Part shown: piece after piece, positions 7,621-15,312 of the stretch | How the letters are laid out: each line of letters starts with the position of its first letter | Position numbering within the stretch: position 1 is the stretch's first letter | Assembly: GCA_937888615.1 (NCBI GenBank) | Contig: CALABZ010000121.1 | Span: 1 to 16,058, forward strand | Length of the DNA stretch: 16,058 nt | Reading direction: 5' to 3' | Source of the DNA: an uncultured Lentisphaeria bacterium | GTDB taxonomy: Bacteria > Verrucomicrobiota > Lentisphaeria > Victivallales > Victivallaceae | Made by a program: the position numbers and the translations under genes | Notes under the pieces: model-generated | What the model was told of the DNA's origin: nothing | Databases searched by the model: none | What the model saw: the letters and a program-made list of their open reading frames with translations, nothing else

Positions 7621-10600
7621 ATGAATGTAGGAAAAATTGTGCGGGCAGTTGGATGGTGTGCCTTTTGGGGGATCGCTTATTTCGTGATGCCCGAAAGTTT
7701 CGCCGGGGAAGCGGCGAACGGCAAAGTCTCCGGCTGGACGATCAGCCGGGAGCTGTCCGAACAGAAAATCGATGTCGTCGAAATGGACGGTTCGCCTTGC
7801 GTACAGATGGAAACCGTCAAGCCGACGAAACAGCCGGGAATGCTGAGCCGGCAGTTTGCGGTGAAACCGAACCGCAAGTATGTATTCACCGTTTATCTGA
7901 AGCGGGACTCCTTTGTTTTCGGTACGTCCGTATCGGTGAATGTACCGCAGGCCGACGGAGAAAGCAGGATCAATGAAAAATCATTCCGTTCCGAACACTG
8001 GGAGCCGATAAGCATTCCTTTCGAGTCCGGGTCGGGTACTGTCGCCACTGCTAATATCATTATTCCGAATATCGGAGTGCGCCGGATCACCATGGGACGC
8101 AAATTATGGGTTCGTGACGCCTCCCTGTCGGAGATCGATACCTCGAAGAACCTGGTGTTCAAAGGCTTGACGTCCGGAGAAAACCGCCTGACCGTGGATA
8201 TTCCGGTGACTGCGCCGTATTATGTCTGGGCTCATGTTTACCTGCCCGGCGATAATCATTTCTCGCTGCAATGCGGCGGCGAACAGCGGACTTTTCGAGG
8301 GTATACGCTCGGACAGTGGTATTGGGTGCGTCCGGTTCTCCCCGATTTCATCCTCAAAACGGGGAAACGGGAACTGGTGTTCACCGTTGATGGAAATGGC
8401 GCTAAAGTAGACGAACTGTTGTTGACCGCGGATCAGTTTTTTCGACCTTCGGGCGCAACGGAATTACTGCCGCCGCGTCCCGGCGGGCTTCCGGGCAACA
8501 TTCCGGCGGTAAAGGTGGAACAGGCGGAAATTTCGTTGGGGCCCGACCGGGAACTTCCGCCGGGGCAATGGGGGATCTCGCAGGGAGTGCCATTCCCGAA
8601 AGGGGCATTGCCGGAGGCGGCGAATGCCCGGATTGCCGACCGTCCTTTTCAGGCGCAGTCGCTCAGCAGGTGGAGCGACGGCAGTGTGCGCTGGCTGTTG
8701 GTTTCGACCCTGGTTTCGAACGGGGAAAAACTGCGGCTGGAGTACGGAACCGAAGTGAAAAACGTTCATCCGTCAACAACCGCGCTTCGTGTTGACAAAC
8801 GGCCCGATGGCGGTTGTTCGATCGTCACCGGCAAAATCCGGTTCGACATCGTGCCGGACCCGAACGCCCTGATCCGTTTCGCTGACGGAAACGCCGTTAC
8901 GGTGCTATGGAAAAACGCGGCCCTTGCGAAGACACCCGCGATTACGGTGGAGGAAACCGGCCCGGTTCGGGCGGTGGTAAAAATAACCGGAACCTGTGAC
9001 GGTTCATTCGGTTATATCATGCGGTGCACCGCCTATGCGGGCGCGGAAACGATTGAGCTGGAACACCAGTTAGTCAACTACGGCTTGAAAGCCATGGACG
9101 CGCAGGACTGCGGGTTGAGGATAAACGGCACATTCAAACAGGCGCATTTCATGCCTTCGGACCAGGAGGTTATCCGGCCGGTTCCGGCGGAAATGTCGAC
9201 TTTGGTACGGGCGGCGGGAAAAGACGCGAATACATTTCCGTTCAGCATCACTTCTCCGGGTCAAAAGCCGGTTTCCGGTAAACGCGCCCGGGGTCTGGTC
9301 CGGCTGGATTCCGGGCTGCTCATCGCCGTACGGGATTTCTGGCGGAATTCCCCGGGCGAAATCAAAGTGGAGGCAGACCGGGCCGTGGTCAATCTTTATC
9401 CCCGCAAAATTGTGTTTGATTCTGGCATGTCCAGAACCCGGCGGCTGTTGATTGGTAAATCGGCGAACAACGCCCCCGCCGATGTATTTCTGGCGCACCC
9501 CCTGTTGCTGGCGTCGCCGGAGTGGTATTGCGATTCGCGGGCGTTTTTCGCGTGGCCGCTCAGTGTCGGGGCCGCGAATGCGCCGCTTTACGAAAACAGC
9601 GTCCGGCGAACGATTGATTTCTGGGTCCAGCGCGAGGAAGTCGTGATGAAAAAGCCGTTTTATGAGAATATGCTCTTCTGCGGCGAGTTCCCCAACGGGC
9701 CCACGAGCTGCAACAACCTCGAAACCGCGTTGGGCGAAGGGGTGATGACGCAGTTTTTCAGGAGCGGCAGGCGGGATTATTTCGATTTTGCGGAACGCAT
9801 CATTTCGCATTTTGCCGATGTCGATATCAGTCATACGAATGGCGAATTCAAAGGGCGAATCCTTGTGCATGGTCCATTTATCCGGAAAAAAATGCGTCAT
9901 ACCGCCAATGGACATTCGTGGTACGGCGGTGCGTCCCTGTATGGCCTCTTCGCCGGTGACCGCTCCATTCTGGATATGGCCCGGGCGGTCGGGCAGTACC
10001 ATGCCCGGATGATTCCGCCGCAGGAACCCAAAACATTTATTCACTACTGGCGTCAACCGGCCTGGCAGTTAATGGCGATTCTTCATGCCTGGACAGTCTG
10101 CGGCGATAATGAGCTGCTGCCCGCTGCCCGCCGCCTTGTCGAACTGACCCGGTGCCAGCAGGATCATATCGTAACGCTCTGGCCGTACATGTTTGCCGTC
10201 GGTATGCGCAGTATACGGATGTACTACGAAATCACCGGAGATCCGACGGTTCGCGAACTCTATCTGCAATTGGCCGACGCCTACATGTACCTGCGGCAGC
10301 GTCCCGAGGACACGTCGTTTGGAGAACCTGCGAAATCCCCCGGCATGTTGTTGGGGAACTATCCGAATGACCGCAGTTGCTGTTTCTTCAATGTGGCGGC
10401 AAATGCCGATTGGCTGGCGGACCGGACCGAATACGTGCCGGTTGCCGCGACGGATATGGACTTGCAACTGCAATACGGAATCAGCGATCCGACTTTTCTC
10501 TGGGGGTCGGCGGACCTGCTGCGGGCGATGCGTCAGGATAAACTCGAACTGGCGGACCGCGGAGCGATGACCCCGACGGTACAGATGAATGCTTTCGGCG

Positions 10601-11430
10601 CGGTGACGCCGGAGGGCAAACTGCCCTTTCCGGCAACGGTTTTTCAGGTGAATGATGTCGAAGACCGGGCGTTTTCCCTGACCCTGTACTCCATGCCGGA
10701 GCCCGCCTATAAATACAGTCACAAAGCGGATTGCGTGGCCCGGCTTTATGCGCCCGACGGCAAATTGCTGAAAACCGATTCATTCACCACGCACGGCATG
10801 AATCAGTATAAATTCGATGTTCCGGCCGATGGTCAGCGCGGTATTTACACGCTGGTGGTAGTGCTGAAAAACCCCTGGCATTGGACGCTGGACTATCTGC
10901 CGCTTCAACTGACGGCCGGACGGCACGTGTTGGAGGTGGAGCCCCGTTTCAACCAGGTGGCGCTGGACCGTTTCTGTTTTGCGCCGGCCGGGAAATTCGA
11001 TCCGAACTCGGCGGCGAATATAATGATCGAAGCCGAAAGCGCGCCGCTTCCCCAAGGCTATGTACGGGAGGACAACCGTTATGCGAGTGGTACGGCGGCG
11101 GTGCGGAAAGCAGGCGCCAAACGTCCGTTGGTTTATGAATTCAAGGTTCCGAAGACGGGGACTTATCTATTCCGCGCCGGGATTTACAGGGGCGCGACGA
11201 AAAATTCGCTGGAAATATCCGTTGACGGCAGTCCGAAAATCGATTGCGGCCAGACCCATGACATGGCCGCCAATCCTTATACCTGCTGGATGCTCGGCTC
11301 CTCGCTTGGCGCGGATTCCATTATCCCGACGTGGAAAGAATCAGCTTCGCCCTATGAAACGTTTCCGGTTCCGGGGGCGGAGAACTTCGATTCCTCTCCG
11401 GCTTTTGCACATGCGGCAAAAGACTTTTGA
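7621..11430 (+). CDS. Secreted PL26-like exo-rhamnogalacturonan lyase family protein (PcRGLX/YetA type)
   Basis: 1269 residues; the ATG at 7621 follows AGAGG (7605-7609) at 11 bases. A signal peptide ends near SFA (residue 28). Residues about 30-180 look like a CBM4/9-type sandwich and 180-282 like a second carbohydrate-binding sandwich. From about residue 300 the protein matches the first domain of PL26 enzymes: GVPFPKGAL, then FQAQSLSRWSDGSVRWLLVS. Residues about 650-960 are helical, consistent with the alpha/alpha barrel, with a HTANGHSWYGG segment. Residues about 998-1120 and 1135-1258 are further beta modules. PL26 enzymes release unsaturated galacturonyl-rhamnose from rhamnogalacturonan I; that specificity here is inferred from the family. 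The last 12 codons and the stop lie in a direct repeat shared with 13902-14023, and the final module lacks its expected closing strands, so the C-terminus may be truncated. Confidence 0.75.
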   Translation: MNVGKIVRAVGWCAFWGIAYFVMPESFAGEAANGKVSGWTISRELSEQKIDVVEMDGSPCVQMETVKPTKQPGMLSRQFAVKPNRKYVFTVYLKRDSFVFGTSVSVNVPQADGESRINEKSFRSEHWEPISIPFESGSGTVATANIIIPNIGVRRITMGRKLWVRDASLSEIDTSKNLVFKGLTSGENRLTVDIPVTAPYYVWAHVYLPGDNHFSLQCGGEQRTFRGYTLGQWYWVRPVLPDFILKTGKRELVFTVDGNGAKVDELLLTADQFFRPSGATELLPPRPGGLPGNIPAVKVEQAEISLGPDRELPPGQWGISQGVPFPKGALPEAANARIADRPFQAQSLSRWSDGSVRWLLVSTLVSNGEKLRLEYGTEVKNVHPSTTALRVDKRPDGGCSIVTGKIRFDIVPDPNALIRFADGNAVTVLWKNAALAKTPAITVEETGPVRAVVKITGTCDGSFGYIMRCTAYAGAETIELEHQLVNYGLKAMDAQDCGLRINGTFKQAHFMPSDQEVIRPVPAEMSTLVRAAGKDANTFPFSITSPGQKPVSGKRARGLVRLDSGLLIAVRDFWRNSPGEIKVEADRAVVNLYPRKIVFDSGMSRTRRLLIGKSANNAPADVFLAHPLLLASPEWYCDSRAFFAWPLSVGAANAPLYENSVRRTIDFWVQREEVVMKKPFYENMLFCGEFPNGPTSCNNLETALGEGVMTQFFRSGRRDYFDFAERIISHFADVDISHTNGEFKGRILVHGPFIRKKMRHTANGHSWYGGASLYGLFAGDRSILDMARAVGQYHARMIPPQEPKTFIHYWRQPAWQLMAILHAWTVCGDNELLPAARRLVELTRCQQDHIVTLWPYMFAVGMRSIRMYYEITGDPTVRELYLQLADAYMYLRQRPEDTSFGEPAKSPGMLLGNYPNDRSCCFFNVAANADWLADRTEYVPVAATDMDLQLQYGISDPTFLWGSADLLRAMRQDKLELADRGAMTPTVQMNAFGAVTPEGKLPFPATVFQVNDVEDRAFSLTLYSMPEPAYKYSHKADCVARLYAPDGKLLKTDSFTTHGMNQYKFDVPADGQRGIYTLVVVLKNPWHWTLDYLPLQLTAGRHVLEVEPRFNQVALDRFCFAPAGKFDPNSAANIMIEAESAPLPQGYVREDNRYASGTAAVRKAGAKRPLVYEFKVPKTGTYLFRAGIYRGATKNSLEISVDGSPKIDCGQTHDMAANPYTCWMLGSSLGADSIIPTWKESASPYETFPVPGAENFDSSPAFAHAAKDF
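11402..11428 (+). terminator. Hairpin with T-run at the end of the PL26-like gene
   Basis: CTTTTGC (11402-11408) and GCAAAAG (11416-11422) form a perfect 7-bp stem with a 7-base loop, followed by TTTT at 11425-11428. The stem overlaps the last codons of the gene. The stem is AT-rich and short, so it may be a weak intrinsic terminator separating the PL26-like gene from the symporter gene. Confidence 0.45.
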
Positions 11431-11431
11431 A

Positions 11432-11516
11432 GTACGGATGACCCCGGGCGAAATGGCGGTCGGCGAAATTCAAGACGCAATTCCAGTCACGGACGGTGAC
11501 GTCGTGCCCGCCGGTT
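11432..11516 (-). pseudogene. Remnant of a CE15-like esterase 3' end
   Basis: Read on the minus strand, this stretch encodes GGHDVTVRDWNCVLNFADRH followed by FARGHPY. The intact esterase at 13939-15180 ends GGHDITAYDWNCVLDFADRH followed by FTRSHS and stop. The motif with the catalytic His is kept, but the stop codon TAA has become TAC and no upstream coding sequence remains: above 11516 the frame meets stops within a few codons. It is therefore a tail fragment of a second esterase copy, convergent with and abutting the PL26-like gene. It probably makes no product. Confidence 0.82.
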
Positions 11517-11567
11517 ATCTTGCGGATTCAGAGTATTAATTAATGAAGGTGAAGAGAGTAAAAAGAC

Positions 11568-13868
11568 ATGAGTATTTTGGATTGGAGTATTGTATTAATA
11601 CCCCTGGCGCTGGTCATTGGCCTGGGTTGGTACAGCAGACGGTATATTCGCGGAGTAGTTGATTTCCTCTCCGCCGGACGACTGTGCGGACGTTATGTAC
11701 TCACCGTGGGCGACATTGCCAACGCGATATCGATCGTCGGCATTGTCTCATACTGCGAAATGACTTATAAGGCCGGTTTTGCGGTCAACATCTGGCGTGG
11801 ATTGCTGATCCCATTGAGCGTGACGATTTCGCTTACCGGTTACTGCATCTATCGTTTCCGGGAAACCAAGGCACAGTCGCTCGGTCAGTTTCTGGAAATG
11901 CGTTACGGCAGCAAAGCGCTGCGGGTATTTGCCTCGACGCTCCGCTCCATTGCGGAAATTCTCGCGCATTCGATCATGCCGGCCATCGCGGGAAGATTTT
12001 TCTTGTACTTTCTCGGTTTTCCGAACACGGTGGAAATATTCGGCTGCCAGGTTTCGCTCTTTTTTCTGATCATGTTCGGCTGCCTGGTGCTTGCGATCAC
12101 ATTGATTTGTTTCGGCGGCACGCTCACCATCATCATCACCGACACGATTCAAGGAATCATTTGTCTGCCGCTCATGGTGATACTCTGCTTTTATCTGCTG
12201 GGAAAATTCGACTGGGCAACACAAATTGCACCGGTTCTAATGGATCGCTCGCCTGGAGTCAGTTTTCTGAACCCCTACGACATCGCCGATATTCGGGACT
12301 TCAATCTTTTTTCGCTGTCTCTGATCGTCTGTACACTCGTGCTTCACCGGGCATCTTGGCTGGGCGTCGGCGCCGGGGGCGCGGCCAAGACTCCGCACGA
12401 ACAGAAAATGGCCTCTCTCCTCGGCACCTGGCGTAGTTTTCTTGGCGCATTGCTTTACATTTTGATTTCCATGGGAATTCTAACCATGCTCAACCACATG
12501 GACTTTTCTAAAGACGCTCATACTATCCGCCAGGAGTTGGCGCAAAGATGCGCACAGGATGTCAAGATGGCTTCCCCGGTCCGGGCGAAGTTGATGAAAA
12601 ATCTGCGCGAGGTTCCAGAGCAGGTTCACCGCATCGGAGTTGATAAACCGTTATCCGATGAGAAAAATCTTGAAACAGCCTACATTGAGGCCGCCCGCAC
12701 CTCCTTTGCCGGACAGCCTGACGCCGGCAATATGGTTCAGGAGTTTCGAACGCTCTATCATCAGACGATGATGTCCGTGGCGATGCGGCACATTCTTTCC
12801 CCGGGGTTGATGGGACTTTTCTGCCTGTTAATGGTGCTGGCGATGGTGTCCACCGACGACAGCTATATCTTCAGTTCAACGCAGACGCTGGTTCAGGATC
12901 TGATTCTGCCGTTTTTCAAAAAGGCCCCGTCGCCGCGATTGCACATTTGGCTGCTGCGGCTGACGGCGATAGGAGTCGGAGTAATCTTCCTGATCTGTTC
13001 CATGTCGTTCGCACAACTGGATTACATCGGCCTTTTTCGGACTGTGGTGCTTTCCGCTTATCTTGGAGGTTGCGGACCGATGATGATTTTTGGTCTTTAC
13101 AGCCGCTTTGGCACCCGTCAGGGAGCGTGGATCAGTTTGCTTTCCGGGTTTGGCTTATCTTTGTGTTTTTTTCTTATCCAACGCAACTGGGGAAATTTCG
13201 TCTATCCGTGGCTATGCGGAAACAACTGGGACGATGAGGTAGGCATTGCCTTAGAAGTGCTTTCGCGCCCGTTTAATCCGTGGATCGTCTGGGAAATGAA
13301 TCCCGAAAAATGTCCAATCAACAGCTATGAATCCTACTTTTTCATTATGATGACAACGCTGATATTGTATATCGCCGTATCCAAATTGACGCTCAAGGAG
13401 CCATTCAATCTCGAACGGATGCTGCATCGGGGAATCTACAACACCGACGGAGTTCAGCAAGCTCCTGTCAAGTGGGGCTGGAGAAGGATCATCATTGTTC
13501 TTTCCGGTATCACCGACGACTATTCCCGCGGCGACAAAATCATCGCGTGGAGTCTGTTGATTTACTCATATGTTTACAAATTTTTGATCTGCTTTGTGTT
13601 GATCGTGGTCTGGAACGCGATATCGCCGTGGCCGATCACGTGGTGGAGTAATTTTGCCTTTTTGACAATGATTTTGATTCCGGCCATAGCTGTGGCGATC
13701 ACCGCGATATGGTTCGGCATCGGCGGCGTCATTGGCATTAAACAGTTGTTCCATGACCTTGAGAACCGGACCGCCGATCCTCTGGACAACGGCATGGTCA
13801 CGGGTGGAGTGTCCGCCTCCGATGCCGCCGAATTCGCGAAAATCGAAAAGAAAACGCAAAAAATGTAG
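11568..13868 (+). CDS. Sodium:solute symporter (SSS family)
   Basis: 766 residues, with GAGAG (11554-11558) 9 bases before the ATG. The N-terminus reads LDWSIVLIPLALVIGLGWYS, then the SSS-type DFLSAGR and GDIANAISIVGIVSYCEMTYKAG. I count about 12-14 hydrophobic segments, including IITDTIQGIICLPLMVILCFY, the loop with DDSYIFSSTQTLVQDLI, and the pair SFAQLDYIGLFRTVV / AYLGGCGPMMIFGLYS. The fold is a LeuT-type inner-membrane carrier driven by sodium. The substrate is not readable; from its neighbours it may be a mono- or disaccharide or a sugar acid. Residues about 312-410 form a hydrophilic, charged stretch between two membrane segments, longer than in classical SSS proteins. The gene is bracketed by the 122-base direct repeat, suggesting it arrived or was duplicated into the locus after its neighbours were in place. 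Confidence 0.9.
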   Translation: MSILDWSIVLIPLALVIGLGWYSRRYIRGVVDFLSAGRLCGRYVLTVGDIANAISIVGIVSYCEMTYKAGFAVNIWRGLLIPLSVTISLTGYCIYRFRETKAQSLGQFLEMRYGSKALRVFASTLRSIAEILAHSIMPAIAGRFFLYFLGFPNTVEIFGCQVSLFFLIMFGCLVLAITLICFGGTLTIIITDTIQGIICLPLMVILCFYLLGKFDWATQIAPVLMDRSPGVSFLNPYDIADIRDFNLFSLSLIVCTLVLHRASWLGVGAGGAAKTPHEQKMASLLGTWRSFLGALLYILISMGILTMLNHMDFSKDAHTIRQELAQRCAQDVKMASPVRAKLMKNLREVPEQVHRIGVDKPLSDEKNLETAYIEAARTSFAGQPDAGNMVQEFRTLYHQTMMSVAMRHILSPGLMGLFCLLMVLAMVSTDDSYIFSSTQTLVQDLILPFFKKAPSPRLHIWLLRLTAIGVGVIFLICSMSFAQLDYIGLFRTVVLSAYLGGCGPMMIFGLYSRFGTRQGAWISLLSGFGLSLCFFLIQRNWGNFVYPWLCGNNWDDEVGIALEVLSRPFNPWIVWEMNPEKCPINSYESYFFIMMTTLILYIAVSKLTLKEPFNLERMLHRGIYNTDGVQQAPVKWGWRRIIIVLSGITDDYSRGDKIIAWSLLIYSYVYKFLICFVLIVVWNAISPWPITWWSNFAFLTMILIPAIAVAITAIWFGIGGVIGIKQLFHDLENRTADPLDNGMVTGGVSASDAAEFAKIEKKTQKM

Positions 13869-13901
13869 GAAACTTATTCGGTTGGCCGGATGCCCGGCTC
13901 A

Positions 13902-14023
13902 TCTCCGGCTTTTGCACATGCGGCAAAGGATTTTTGAATTACGAATGACTCCGGGTGAAATGGCGGTCGGCGAAATCCAATACGCAATTCCAGTCGTAGG
14001 CGGTGATGTCGTGTCCGCCGGTT
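13902..14023 (+). repeat. Right copy of 122-base direct repeat
   Basis: Partner of 11395-11516. It covers the last 28 codons and stop of the minus-strand esterase and 37 bases beyond. The plus-strand frame SPAFAHAAKDF-stop is conserved here although no gene uses it, so in this copy it is only a by-product of repeat identity. Confidence 0.92.
13909..13935 (+). terminator. Hairpin with T-run after the symporter gene
   Basis: CTTTTGC (13909-13915) pairs with GCAAAGG (13923-13929) around a 7-base loop, followed by TTTTT at 13931-13935. Relative to the left repeat copy, an A-to-G change turns one pair into a U-G wobble, so the RNA stem is kept in both copies. It lies 41 bases after the symporter stop and in the 3' flank of the convergent esterase; the T-run favours plus-strand termination. 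Confidence 0.5.
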
Positions 14024-15180
14024 CGCAGATGATAACCGATGTCGCACCCCACCGGGGTGTCGGGCGGCGGCCATTCATCCGTGCCGAGGCCGGGACTGCC
14101 GAATAATTCGTAAGCGGGAGCGGCGTATCTGGCGGACAGGAATTCACCGCGCGGGTCGGCGTAAGTGTCTTCGGTGGCGCTGGCGACGTAGGCCGGGCGC
14201 GGAGCGATCAGGGCGATCAGCATATGCTGGTCAAAAGACATTTCATTTTCATGCCCGATATGTTTATTCAGCGCCATGTTGAACCAGTATTTGCGCCAGT
14301 ACAGCAGCCATTCGAGCGTTTCGCCGAAATTGCGCCGGGTCAGGGCCGCGCCGCAGCAACCCGAATTATTTGAATAGACCAGGCGGAAACGCGGATCGTT
14401 GGCGCCGGCCCAGAGCGCTGTTTTGCCCAGGCGGGAATGACCATGCAGAAGGGTGCGGTTCGGATCGACCCCGGATTCGGTTTCCAGATAATCCATCGCC
14501 CGCATCAGTCCCCAGGCCCAGGCGCTTATCGCGCCGAACTTCCGGTCGGGAGCGGTCATTTGTTCTCTGGTATAAAAAAGCTTGTAAATGCTGTCCGGAA
14601 AACCGTCGGGATAATCCGGGAAGATCTGCTGGTAATGAATGGTGGCCGAGGCATATCCCCGGCGGATCACGTCTTCGAAACACCAGCGTCCGGTTTGTTC
14701 GCCCCGGCTGTTTTCATCGGGCGGAAGCATGGCTGGATTATGGGTCAAGGCCGGTTCCGGCGTTACCGCCCGGCTCAGCATGACGTCCGGTTCGATGGTA
14801 CAGGCGTGGTTCCCCTTGAAGTTGAGTCCCAGGCAGACCGGGGCCGGCACGGATGATTTGGGCAGATAGAGCAACAGGTCGAAATAGATGGAAGCGCCGT
14901 TCGACATGGTACAATGTATTCGTATTTCCTTGCGGATGGCGGTATTGTTCAGGGCGTGGCTGCAGTACGACAACTGTTCGAAGCGGATCTGGTCCGGGCG
15001 GCCGGGGATCGGACCGTACATTTCCTTGAATAAATCGAGCAGTTGACGGCGGCGGTGGTTCACCCAGTGGTATGCGGTTTCTCCGGCTTCGGATAAAACA
15101 GGGGGCAAGGTGTATTGAGGAACCTGGTTTTCGTCATGGAACATCCGGTTGAATATTTCATCTTTTTCAGACATTTTCAT
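13939..15180 (-). CDS. CE15-like glucuronoyl esterase (alpha/beta hydrolase), no signal peptide
   Basis: 413 residues. AGGAG (15185-15189, minus strand) lies 4 bases from the ATG at 15180 and 10 from the in-frame ATG at 15174, so either may be used. The nucleophile elbow is GHSRLGK with Ser249, and the catalytic His is His390 in RTGGHDITAYDW. The late segment APRPAYVASATEDTYADPRGEF is typical of bacterial CE15 enzymes and offers Asp338 as the acid. The acidic residue that fungal enzymes carry just before SGxGG is replaced by Asn272 (NSGCCG). CE15 enzymes hydrolyse esters of (4-O-methyl)glucuronic acid. Most are exported, but this one starts MKMSEKDEIFNRMF and has no signal peptide, so it probably acts in the cytoplasm on imported sugars. 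It converges on the symporter gene and diverges from the aldolase gene. Confidence 0.85.
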   Translation of the reverse strand: MKMSEKDEIFNRMFHDENQVPQYTLPPVLSEAGETAYHWVNHRRRQLLDLFKEMYGPIPGRPDQIRFEQLSYCSHALNNTAIRKEIRIHCTMSNGASIYFDLLLYLPKSSVPAPVCLGLNFKGNHACTIEPDVMLSRAVTPEPALTHNPAMLPPDENSRGEQTGRWCFEDVIRRGYASATIHYQQIFPDYPDGFPDSIYKLFYTREQMTAPDRKFGAISAWAWGLMRAMDYLETESGVDPNRTLLHGHSRLGKTALWAGANDPRFRLVYSNNSGCCGAALTRRNFGETLEWLLYWRKYWFNMALNKHIGHENEMSFDQHMLIALIAPRPAYVASATEDTYADPRGEFLSARYAAPAYELFGSPGLGTDEWPPPDTPVGCDIGYHLRTGGHDITAYDWNCVLDFADRHFTRSHS

Positions 15181-15216
15181 TCATCTCCTGATTGATTTCC
15201 GTTTTTGTCGCATATT

Positions 15217-15232
15217 GACTATTAAGATAGTC
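15217..15232. promoter_or_regulatory. 16-base palindrome in the divergent intergenic region, possible operator
   Basis: GACTAT at 15217-15222 and ATAGTC at 15227-15232 are perfect inverted repeats around TAAG. The site lies between the divergent esterase and aldolase genes, 37 bases upstream of the esterase ATG and about 30 bases upstream of the -35 box of the aldolase promoter. The size and symmetry suit a dimeric regulator such as a LacI or GntR type. No regulator gene is in the window. Confidence 0.4.
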
Positions 15233-15261
15233 TGGTTCTTTGATTTTTCTATGCTTCGCAC

Positions 15262-15291
15262 TTGCAAAACCCGTTATTTGCGTACTATATT
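15262..15291 (+). promoter_or_regulatory. Sigma70-type promoter for the aldolase gene
   Basis: TTGCAA (15262-15267) and TATATT (15286-15291) are separated by 18 bases. The same TTGCA-type -35 appears upstream of the propeller gene at 4410. The start of transcription would fall near 15298, just before the ribosome binding site AAGGAG at 15300-15305. Confidence 0.45.
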
Positions 15292-15312
15292 ATAGGAACA
15301 AGGAGTTTTTAG

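Larger units (their letters stand above)
11395..11516 (+). repeat. Left copy of 122-base direct repeat flanking the symporter gene
   Basis: Aligns without gaps to 13902-14023 with 14 mismatches by my count (about 89% identity); the offset is 2507 bases. It contains the last PL26-like codons (SPAFAHAAKDF and stop), a hairpin, and on the minus strand an esterase C-terminal remnant. The similarity ends abruptly at both edges. Confidence 0.92.

Noticed and set aside
11060..11539. Plus-strand open frame across the end of the PL26-like gene and the left repeat
   Set aside because: It is out of frame with the PL26-like gene, Arg-rich, and in the repeat it is antisense to the esterase remnant. There is no ribosome binding site.
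11535..11544. Palindrome ATTAATTAAT upstream of the symporter gene
   Set aside because: A ten-base AT-only palindrome is expected by chance in an AT-rich leader and has no supporting promoter spacing.
11395..14023. Symporter segment as an insertion sequence or integron cassette
   Set aside because: No transposase, integrase, terminal inverted repeats or short target duplications are visible; the flanking repeat is coding-derived.
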